Shown here: in pieces, positions 55,558 through 64,000 of the stretch | How positions within the stretch are numbered: position 1 is the first letter of the stretch | How the letters are laid out: each line of letters begins with the position of its first letter | DNA from: Filosporella fistucella | Taxonomy: Eukaryota; Ascomycota; Leotiomycetes; Helotiales | Assembly (NCBI GenBank): GCA_030077755.1 | Contig: JAQJZZ010000010.1 | Span: 2,604,001-2,668,000 of the forward strand | Length of the DNA: 64,000 nucleotides | Direction of reading: 5' to 3' | Position numbers and translations under genes: made by a program | The notes under the pieces: generated by a model | Databases searched by the model: none | Told to the model about the DNA's origin: nothing | The model's input: only the letters and a program-made list of their open reading frames with translations

Positions 55558-57981
55558 TATCTTATCGCCTTTTGGGTTGACTTTGCGGGGCAAGAATATG
55601 TAATAGGAGTCGATGCTGTTCGCATAGATGAATGAAGTACGATGAGTTCTTTGTCGCTTTTATTGGAAAAATGGGGTTGGTGTTTTATCATGTCTTCTCG
55701 AGTCCTCTATTTTTGTTTCGCGGCATGTCATATGCTGCATCCGTCGTGAGTACTTTCTCGGCGCGGCTAGTCCTCCTCCGTACGAAAGATGCTTAGATAC
55801 AGATGAGGCCGCAGGTAAAGCCAGCTTATTGCTTCACAACGAACTACCTGGGCTTTTTCTCTCAGTTGTTGGAGCCAATCTCAATTGTACAGCTTTTCGG
55901 GTTTCACGAATCCTGATCATGCAGTTGGGCTTGGTTAAAGGTGAGAGACTGTATTTGTGATTGGCAGTAACCCTTCTTATGGAGGCGCAGTGATGGCCAG
56001 CTGTTCAGTGAGTCCCGACAGTTCGGATGCAACCCATCTCCCACAAGGGGAGCGGCCGCTGCTCCTGATGTTGGTGACATGGATGACCATACGGCTGAAA
56101 GCCATGTTGAAGAACGTTGGTAGATATATCGAACTGTTATCCAAGGCGCGAAAGCATTACCAAGTTATACATCTGCTGTGGTACCACACATTTCAATACT
56201 TGAAATAATGTCGCCTCTGCCGTCTTGCATGCTTGTGTATTTTGCCATCGTTTTGTGCCTCATCGTCTGATAATCGTACATGTTCGGAAGCTACCAAATA
56301 AAGCAGTGCCACACTCCAATATGTTTGAAACATCGAAGCATTTCATCTAGTAGGTGCACCGAGATCCAACGAAGGGGACTTATTGCGCGAGGCGCATGGA
56401 ATTCTCCGATTGGTATGGTTTGGTACCGAGATTCATCCAGCCTTTCCCATTTGCACGGTTATATACTTGCTTGTTTGCTTTAGATTGGCGTGTCCCGACA
56501 CATTGGTTCGCTGCGCCGAGCTTGTGAGATGTTTGTACTTCGGGTATTCTTGCTGTGCAAAATCCACCACTCCTCCAGAAATGAGTTACGAATAAAGTCG
56601 GACTGGATGCTATTCTTGAATTTATTTTGATTCATGTTACTCACTTGATAACGTACTTTAAAACGCAAAACAGGCACTTCTATTCCTCTTTGATGCTAAG
56701 TGGCGCAGGTGATGGGATCATAAATGTATTCTTCCAAGCGCCAAAGTAGATATGCTGGGTAACCCCGCCGCCCAAGAAACGAGAGCCACCCCCTTTTTCC
56801 TAACATCAGTTATAGTCATACTTGATGTTGGAAAGAGCAAACAGTGACATCACATGTCAAATTTTTGCCGTGCATTCTCAGCTCCGGCGGGTTTGGCTGG
56901 GTAAATTCTATAATGTATTTCAAAACCTCGAAGTGATTTGCGGATGTGAGATATGCACCAGCTATTCCTCTCGAGTAGGGCAGGCATGCTGCTACACAAC
57001 TAATGTTATGAGGAATCGGCAAGAGAGAGAGCTAGAAGGTCCGCCTTTTTAAGTTGGAGGCAGCTTCAGACGTCAGAGCACTCTGAATTACTTGGGATGG
57101 AGCCGACGTGGAGGCTCATTGAAGTTCTGGTTCTTCATGTGCCGTGTGTATTCTGAGTTCATCCTGAAAACAAGCTTCGCCCTGCCTTTCGGTTCTTAGG
57201 TACGGCAAAGTTTGAAATTGACTTGATTCTGATTTGCACGTGCACTAGTGTTTGGTATCTCTAACGATACAATGAGGAAGCACAGGCAATTTCCTGCACT
57301 GAAAGAGCGAGTATCTTGTAAATTAAATATTCAAGCAGTAACAAAAGTTTCTATAGCTGGTGATTTAGATGGTTGCTGGGAATATTTCCAGACTGCTCAA
57401 CTCTAATTTCCATATTCAAGTTGCACCACAACCTTTTGGCTTTTCAAATTCAAAGTCTGGGCCTCGCTAGCTATTAGCCTGAGACTTAATTCTGGCGCCT
57501 TCTTTTAATGTTGAGAAAAGCCTTGTTAAAGAGACCTTCTGTCTTTCCGCAGTACAATTGTGCCCCTTCCATCACGTTTTGATGGTTGATACCCGCCGAC
57601 TATTGCAAGCAACAAGCTCCTCCCTCACACCTCTACCTGTCCATTAGTTTTAATCCTTTGGTTTCATCGTTTAGGACCTGGCGTTGCAAGGAACTTCCTT
57701 TCGGGAAACCTTGTTACGGAATCAAAGTGTCAGTGAAGGGGTTGATATTTGTGCCTCTTACTATTTTCAGATGACAAAGTCGAGAACCTTTGAAGGCAAC
57801 GTTTTTGGATTCTCAGGCAGAGAGAGTTGGGCATCGATAAATTGTATAAGAGATGGAGAATTCTTCTTCTATTTTGAATCATACGGACATCCTCAAAACT
57901 CCTTTAACAGACCATCAACATAATCAGCCACGCTCACATCATTAAAAAATTTTTCCTGCTCAACCAAATCAAACCTCCACG
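55558..57981. other. Long region without a recognised gene
   Basis: About 2.4 kb without a convincing coding region. Frames of 60-90 codons lack any family feature. If family member A has an upstream signal-peptide exon, it would lie at the left end of this region on the minus strand. I could not find one that splices in phase. Confidence 0.4.
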
Positions 57982-58932
57982 ATGCAATTCTCGGCCATCT
58001 TCTTAATCTTGCTCGCTCAATCACTTCTCTCAAATTCACCACCCATCAACTCTACTGTCATTCCTAAGTCCATGGTCGTTTCTCGACAAGTGCAAACCTA
58101 TAATGATGCCTGCAAGCAGATGGGTTGGACAGGTATCGACAACTTCCATTGTCCTCAAAACCCCGGGCATACTATGCCATGTAAAGCTGGACCAGTCAAG
58201 GGTAATTGCAAGAACTACTGTGAAGTCAAGCGTCGAGGCTTCATCGGTGGCGAATAGTATGGCGATGGAGTTACTGGAGGCCCGCAAGCACCATTCGAAA
58301 CCGTGGGAATATCCAAGGGTACTTCATTTACTATCACCCAGGATTTCAACATTGGCATCGGTGCCGAGTACGCCGGAATCATCGAAACTAGTGTAAAATA
58401 TAAGTGCAACAACTCCTTCCCTTTTCATTACCCCAAATACTTACAATTTCAAGATTCAACGTCTAAATCTGCTATAAACACCATGTCATACGCAGGCCTT
58501 CCACGAGAAGAGGCAAAATACACAACCCGCTGGGTTTTCTGGCCTCTCATGCTGGAAACATGCGGAGATCTCGTCGAGCAAGAAGTGAACAAGGGTAACT
58601 CAGGCTGCATTGGAATGAGCTGTATGAATACTGGTAGCGCAGCATCCTACAAACGGAAAGCGAAAACGACACAAAATGTTTGCTCGGTGTCTTATCAGCT
58701 GGCACCAGATGGGACGGCTGTTGAAACGATCTGGGTTCAAAGTACGCATGCTTATTGTTTTACTCCGCAGGGATCATGAATGTTTTGCTAACAAGTTGTA
58801 GAGTTCGAGAGTGCTGATCATGCGATGGCTTTGGCGTTTGACAAGCAGCCTGAGTCTTATAGAAATATCTGTCGCACGGCGGATAATCCGAATTGCTCTG
58901 CTAAGCGTGTTGACACTAAGCCCGCTCATTGA
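57982..58932 (+). pseudogene. Secreted Cys-rich protein gene interrupted by one in-frame TAG
   Basis: The first exon starts with MQFSAIFLILLAQSLLSNSP, a signal peptide, and continues in a single frame. At 58255-58257 a TAG follows RGFIGGE; the same frame then reads on as YGDGVTGGPQAPFETVGISK for 161 more codons to the donor at 58742. The intron 58742-58801 (GCTAAC branch, GTAG acceptor) leads in phase to the second exon (58802-58932), ending in TGA. Without the TAG, the whole would be 296 codons with a Cys pattern across both halves. The frame, splice site and Cys are intact beyond the stop, so the lesion is recent, or the stop is read through. An alternative 42-base intron (donor after FIG, acceptor at GCAAG) would also remove the TAG in frame, but it lacks a branch site and is shorter than any other intron here. 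The family is not recognised. Confidence 0.6.
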
Positions 58933-59310
58933 TGGGCGATTGAGCGATCTGGTGTTTTGGGATTCAAGGGATATCGTCTGAGAAAATGGGCTCGCTTTGG
59001 ATAGACTTAAAGGTGCATTATTGGTGCAACGTTTTCGAGTTTGAAGTTGTCCGTTGGAACACAGTTGAGATTTGGGCTTCTCTGGTTTTCTTACATCTCA
59101 TATATATCTCACTTGCTTTTAGAACCGATTTGGCGCACTTCCATTATTATTTGTATACACAGGTGTACACAGGTTTTGCTTCTGGTAAACATAATAAATT
59201 GCATGTGCACTACAACATCTGACCTCGAGAACTCGAATCAAAATATTCATGGCAAATGTTTCAATCCTCGACTCAGGAAAACAGCAAGTCCATCCACTCA
59301 GCTCCTGTGC
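58933..59310. other. Convergent intergenic region
   Basis: About 380 bases between the 3' ends of the interrupted gene and the next minus-strand gene. Nothing recognised. Confidence 0.45.
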
Positions 59311-59790
59311 TCACAAAGATGTCGCAACCAATATGCTAAGGCTCGCCAAGGCTACTAAAGTTCCCAAGACCCCAATCCCCCCCTTTTTCTCTGCACTTCC
59401 AACCTGGCTCTCCCCTTTTCTCAAAGCGTCATAATCAACATATTCACAATATACGTGAACAATCTGACCAATATCATCAATCCCTAGCGACGCACTGACA
59501 TTTTCAGTACATTTGTTCATTCCCTTGGCAAGGTCTACATCATAGGTGTAACAAGCAGGGAAACAATCTCGTCTATGTGTCCATACGTTGGTGTAATTTG
59601 CGACGGTGGGACAGCAGCTGTCGTATTTGAGATAAACTTCCATGTCTGAAGAATGGATGCTGATATTCTGTGTGGGCCCGTGATGCAGCACGCATTGGAT
59701 TGGAATGTTCAAGTTGGCGGGAGGTATGTTGCAGTAGGTTGCATTCTTTTTCACCATATCATAGAACTTGACAAAGTCAATATGGCGCAT
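59311..59790 (-). CDS. Cys-rich protein with hydrophobic C-terminal tail, family member B
   Basis: Single-exon model of 159 residues starting MRHIDFVKFYDMVKKNATYCNIPP. It parallels family member A along its length. Shared positions include the C-x-x-PPA/N..NIPI segment, SCCPTVANYTNVWTHRRDC against CCPPVANGTNIWQYRRGC, CYTYDVDLAKGMNKC against CYTYDLALAQGYNKC, CEYVDYDALRK against CEYIDYAALMK, and the hydrophobic end (GVLGTLVALASLSILVATSL). Sequons near the start and in the middle suggest glycosylation. Again no clear signal peptide is present. The family is unrecognised. Its two intact members sit on either side of the interrupted secreted gene. Confidence 0.6.
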   Translation of the reverse strand: MRHIDFVKFYDMVKKNATYCNIPPANLNIPIQCVLHHGPTQNISIHSSDMEVYLKYDSCCPTVANYTNVWTHRRDCFPACYTYDVDLAKGMNKCTENVSASLGIDDIGQIVHVYCEYVDYDALRKGESQVGSAEKKGGIGVLGTLVALASLSILVATSL

Positions 59791-60026
59791 TGTAACGAAT
59801 TAGGGAGATACTGACAGATGAGAACCCAAGTTTCGGACCAATCACATCATAGTCTGTGGCCATATTTGCTAGTGTTGAAGACTCTTTGAAACGGATCAAA
59901 ACGAAGAGCGCCTAAATTCTTTTGAAATCTAGCCCAGTAGGAAATTGAATTAAACCAGTGCGATGAGTGCACTTTTAAAAACTCAAGGCAGCTCATTCAT
60001 CTTTGCACGAACACAATTCCAACAGC
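59791..60026. other. Short intergenic gap
   Basis: About 240 bases upstream of family member B. Nothing recognised. Confidence 0.4.
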
Positions 60027-60626
60027 TCAGCTCTGCCTACGGGTGAATGCTATCAATGCAGCCTCGTATATGGCCACCTTGTCCCCATCCCCTAGGAGAT
60101 AGAGGTCGAAATTGGAGCCGCAGGACTCAGCCATACTTTCTAAGACAATTATATCCAATCAACCATTTTCTATATTCAAACTAACAGTATCAGATGTTTG
60201 AGGTGCTGCAATGCGTCTCGACTGACCGGTTTGGATTACCAACTGCATGGTGCCTTGTCGATTGGCGAAATTGATGTTGGAAGGATTCGGGTAAAGGCGT
60301 ACACCCCTTTCCTTGTAGACCCGACAGACTGGAAAGGATTTTGTGCATAGCCCCATTGTATTGCATCGATTATGCTTCTCAGAATATGATCCGTTGCCAC
60401 ACCATGACATGGGAAAGAGGATTATGATATGTTTACGCCAGGAAACAAATATGTCCTTCGATCTTGCAGACTCGTAAATCGTCAAAATATCGTGAGTAGG
60501 CATAAGTTGAGAGAAATCACGAAACTTAAACACTATGAAGGTATACACATTACAGAAATGTATGCTCCACATAGCCCAAAACAAACAACGAACTTTGCGT
60601 CTTATAAAGTTTGGCCTCTCTATCAA
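60027..60626 (-). pseudogene. Possible Cys-containing protein, interrupted by in-frame TGA, unrecognised
   Basis: A minus-strand frame is open from 60626 to a TGA at 60161-60159. It contains MSWCGNGSYSEKHNRC and LCTKSFPVCRVYKERG, and reads on in the same frame for another 43 codons (ESCGSNFDLYLLGDGDK, ending TRRQS) to a second TGA at 60029-60027. A 155-codon open frame is unlikely by chance, but no domain, signal peptide or splice partner supports it. It may be a gene with a nonsense codon, an exon whose end I misplace (a GTTAGT...CTTAG intron of 46 bases also removes the first TGA but changes the frame), or a chance frame. Confidence 0.25.
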
Positions 60627-61143
60627 TCACCCGGCCCAAAAAAAACTAGAAAAGAGAACAAAAAAAACCTTTGCCGAAAATAGCAAAAACTCCCGCCTGC
60701 CCCCTTCGAAGTGGGAACGACTTGGGAATCCTCGAGATAAATTTTAAAGATCATTAGCCCCTTAGAACGAGCTACTCCATTTCTGGAGAAGTGGAATTCA
60801 AGACCACTACACCATGTAACCCATGGCTGGTGGCGATGAGAAGTAACTTATTTAGATATATTGAACGACTGGAAAGTGGTTTGGGCGGTTGGATCGTGTA
60901 AAATTGAGAATGGTATAATTGCTGCTAGTTTGATATTGAAATAAATTGGGACAATACAGACGAACCTCTTCGTCTAGAATCAAACTTTCCCGTTGGGCTC
61001 TAATTTTTACTTTGAAGTTCGTCTTAACAGACGACCTGTCCCACTCCGCCGTTTCTCATCAATCTTATACCCTCCCTCTCCTTCCTGTTGATGGGAGATC
61101 ATCTATCCACACTAACTCACTCCAAACAACCACAACATCAGCC
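60627..61143. other. Intergenic region upstream of the F-box gene
   Basis: About 520 bases, with an A-rich tract near 60640-60670. It should carry the F-box gene promoter. Nothing else seen. Confidence 0.45.
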
Positions 61144-61807
61144 ATGTCCACCACGGTTGAGGATCTACGCACGGCCCACGCCTCTTCTCCAACCAAGCAG
61201 GAGCAAGAGCACTTGGAGGAGAGAATTGCTTCTCTAACCCTCACATCCCAAAGTTTGTTACAGCTTCCCCTGGCTTTAACCTGCAGAAAGAATAATATCA
61301 GGTGTCAGATCCTGCAGCAGATGCTGTCAAAATCACAGATCTTCCCACCGATCTCCACCTTGAAATTCTCGATTATCTCGACAAGGCTACATCAACTTGT
61401 TTAGGTCTCACCAGCAAGGTTTTCTACAAAATCCACCGCAATAAACGCGGCTCGGTTAGCTTGCTACACAGGAATGACAATCACGTCTTACTTGCTGTCC
61501 TTATTGGTCCAATTTTCTTCGGTCATCTTGTATTCTGCAACACGGACTTCAATCTCAGTTACAAGCCTGGCCTGGCTAAGTTCGTGGATTGGTATAAGCG
61601 CAAGCGATTGAGCGGCACATGAAAAGGAATATCACCAAAGAGATTCGCTCACATGAGTGGGTATCCCGAGATGATATAGATGGCATCAAGGACACGATCC
61701 ATGCCATCCTTGTCGTAGAGCAAGAGGTCAGGTGCGACGCATATGAAAGCGATGAAGGCTGGGACCCAGAGTATGGTTATATCTATGATTTGGACTACTA
61801 TGATTGA
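61144..61807 (+). pseudogene. F-box protein gene with an apparent frameshift
   Basis: Exon 1 (61144-61252) encodes a Glu/Lys/Thr-rich start (MSTTVEDLRTAHASSPTKQ). An intron to 61308 leads in phase to the F-box VKITDLPTDLHLEILDYL, then KATSTCLGLTSKVFYKIHR. The frame then runs to FVDWYKRKRLSGT and a TGA at 61620-61622. From about 61600 a different frame continues as AQAIERHMKRNITKEIRSHEW, then a charged, acidic C-terminus ending DYYD at 61807. The two parts are what one F-box protein would contain, so a one- or two-base indel near 61597 separates them. A 35-base intron with GT-AG ends would also reconnect the frames, but that is below the lengths used elsewhere here. F-box proteins link substrates to SCF ubiquitin ligase through Skp1. 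Confidence 0.55.
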
Positions 61808-62466
61808 AATCACTTTGACAATCAGCATAATATTTCTGCTTCTAGCCCATTCAATTGAGATAGTAGACTGAGGTTGATGTGGCAATGAGAATGGGAGGCG
61901 CGAACAAACTTCGCTGCCGTTGATCAGCTACTATGGCAACCTGTTGAATGAAATTTGCAATTAATTTGTCTCCATAAATGTGCGTTACTTTTGAGAGGTT
62001 CTAGGTCATTGTGCAGTGTTTACCAAATTTCCGTCTCTGTACTTGTACCTGGAGGGGACAGGTTATGTCCCCTATTTTTAATCCAGGGGAGGTTCGCTTC
62101 GTTCGTGAATTTATGCTTTGGAATTTCGCTGACCACTACGTTATTTCCGATTATGTTTTTAACATTAATGAGAATTGTTTATTGCAATCGTTACCTCTGT
62201 GCATTCGTTTTCAAACTTGTTGTAATATGTAGTGTACGCTATTGTTTCAATAAGGTTGCATCATTATTATTGCATGCAGGGAAGAGAATTGGAAGAGTCA
62301 AGGCTGTCTTATCTCCTTCAAGGACTTCAAGAATGGGGTGAATGCTGACATTTACATAGACGAGGGTTCACAATATTCTCGTCATCTTGCCCATCCTTGA
62401 GTAATCTGTGTCCCCTCATTCAAGTATATTTCTGGGTAATTACCAAGAAAGGATACATGCTAGACA
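61808..62466. other. Intergenic region upstream of the ACS transporter
   Basis: About 660 bases with no recognised gene. It should hold the promoter of the transporter. Confidence 0.45.
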
Positions 62467-63976
62467 ATGGCAGACCTCAATATTGACAAATCCTCTACCA
62501 TATCCGAGCAGGGAATTGTTCAATTCAATCTCCTCGAAGAGCCAGAAATCAAGGTATCTAAGAAACTAGTGCGAAAACTTGATCTCATTGTTCTACCTCT
62601 TCTCGCAATTATATACTTCACCCACTCTTTGGACCGAGCGAATCTGGGTAATGCCAAGACAGATGGCCTGGAGAAGGACATTGGCCTCAAAGATGATCAG
62701 TATTCACTGATTTTGATTTTGTTCTATGTACCATATGGCAAGTCTCGTGAGACTGGAAAATTGACAGCTACTGACAGCGATAGGAACCTTGAATATTCCC
62801 GCAACCATCCTCGCAAAGCGCTTCAGTCCTGCCGTAGTAATACCGTGCTTGATGTTTGGCTGGGGAACGATCGCTGCTGCAGCCGCCGCCGCCCATGACT
62901 TTGGTGGTATTCTAGCAGCTCGAATTTGCCTTGGAATTGTTGAAGCTGGATTTGTGAATGAATCGGATTGAATTATTGAGAGATTGGCTAACTTGTCTCA
63001 GTTTCCATCTGCCGTATTCTACTTGACATTGTTCTATACTCGAAAAGAAATCGCAAAGCGTATCTCTGTATTTTATATGATGGGATTTGTAGCAAATGCC
63101 TTTTCGGGGTTGATTGCATACAGTGTGTTCCAATGGCACCGAAAGTTATACGTAAGTCGCAATGCCGAATCATGATTCGCAAACTCGCAGTAAGCTAACC
63201 TTGCGTAAGAATTGGCAATATCTTTTTATTATTGAAGGATGCATGACAGTGTCTTTGGCTGTGATAGCCTTCATATTGCTCCCAAGAAGCGTCGAGAAAT
63301 CAAAATACTTCACCGATGCGGAGAAAAAGTGCTCGAAACTACGCTTGCAGGCACAGTCGGAGATTGAAGGTGTCAAGTTTTCCTGGACATCAACTTTGAA
63401 GCCATTGTGGGACTGGCATACTTGGATGTACGGCTTCATGGCTTTGTGCTATGGTTGTGCCGCTGCGAGTATAAGTAACTTTCTGCCGACGATTGTGAAG
63501 AGGTAGGCCATTCAGTTTGGTCCAATGTCCCCGCTAATCTCGGATTCTAGGATTACGATCAATACAGTCAAAGCCAATTTGTACACTGTAGCCCCCAACT
63601 TAAGTGGCGGGGTCTTCATTGTCCTCATCTGCTGGTTGTCAGATAGAACACAACAGAGAGCAATGTGTGCTATTGGAGCAGTGGCTGTCTCCATGATTGG
63701 GTTCATTTGCCTCGGAACGATGGACATCAGACATCAAACGGGACTTGGGTACTTCTTGTACGGGGAAATACTCTTCTACAAATCCTCCCGCTAACTTATC
63801 AAAGTACATTCCTCCTCACATTCGGCTCCTTTACGCCTGCCGTACTTATCCCAGCTTGGCTATCGAGCAACACAACTTCGATCAGTGGCAGAGCGACAAC
63901 ACTTGGCTTGATCTCAGGACTTCAAAATATTGCGGGGATCATTTCCTCAAAGTCTTTTCGATCACAAGATGCCCCT
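62467..63976 (+). CDS. MFS transporter, anion:cation symporter (allantoate/nicotinate permease-like), 3' partial
   Basis: Six exons within the window (62467-62737, 62784-62953, 63002-63151, 63210-63502, 63551-63748, 63805-63976), and an intron that begins at 63977 runs off the end. The first intron has a GC-AG pair (GCAAGT donor), forced by frame to give YGTLNIPATILAKR. The protein has the ACS-family start (VRKLDLIVLPLLAIIYFTHSLDRANLGNA), then helices with RICLGIVEAGFFPSAVFYL and ARRISVFYM-like sequence. The later halves include NWQYLFIIEG, a loop of charged residues, and GTFLLTFGSFTPAVLIPAWLSSNT. The family includes yeast Dal5, Tna1, Vht1 and Seo1-like permeases, which import small anions or vitamins across the plasma membrane. 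Substrate not determined. The protein is truncated by the window edge, with about 80-100 residues expected beyond it. Confidence 0.87.
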
Positions 63977-64000
63977 GTGAGTCTCATGATTATAGGCACA

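Noticed and set aside
55957..57052. Short plus-strand frames of 60-85 codons between family member A and the interrupted gene
   Set aside because: No features; lengths are expected by chance in 2.4 kb.

Overview
This is nuclear DNA of a filamentous ascomycete (Pezizomycotina). The evidence is short GT-AG introns of about 43-140 bases, often with a CTAAC-like branch site, together with HET-domain, Zn2Cys6, rhodopsin-domain, GH114/CBM1 and DMATS genes. The gene repertoire is reminiscent of Leotiomycetes (Helotiales), but that placement is an impression only. Exons were joined by hand, and every multi-exon model below was checked for reading phase. Most are closed models with canonical splice sites; exceptions are stated.

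Layout. 0-5.3 kb: the 3' end of a TOM1/HUWE1-type HECT ubiquitin ligase, a PRPP synthetase, and a HET-domain gene on the minus strand. 6.2-7.7 kb: a rhodopsin-domain membrane protein, followed by about 3 kb without a confident gene. 10.7-15.7 kb: ribosomal protein eS6, a possible 45-residue membrane protein, CTF8, a YjlB-like cupin and a small membrane ORF. 17-21 kb: small uncharacterised genes. 21.9-24.8 kb: ribosomal protein eS8, a BLOC-1 subunit 1 (GCN5L1-like) protein and a DUF3237 protein.

25.6-34.8 kb resembles a biosynthetic locus. It holds an LCB1-type serine palmitoyltransferase subunit, a DMATS-type aromatic prenyltransferase, a small membrane protein, an MFS transporter, and an FAD monooxygenase divergent from the transporter. 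35.4-41.2 kb holds a GH114-CBM1 secreted enzyme flanked by two decayed endonuclease/exonuclease/phosphatase (EEP) relics. 41.5-49.2 kb has two Zn2Cys6 regulators, the first with a 5-nt microexon inside the zinc motif, and an 11-exon cytochrome P450. A secreted Gly-rich protein and a peroxisomal ABCD half-transporter follow (49.8-53.7 kb).

54.4-59.8 kb holds two intact members and one relic of an unrecognised Cys-rich family with hydrophobic C-termini. Among them is a secreted Cys-rich gene interrupted by one in-frame TAG. The window closes with a frameshifted F-box gene and an MFS transporter of the anion:cation symporter type that uses a GC-AG intron and runs off the end.

The leads I rate highest are the LCB1/DMATS/FMO/MFS neighbourhood, the Cys-rich family, the in-frame TAG gene and the microexons. 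No tRNA, rRNA, CRISPR array or intact transposon was recognised by eye.
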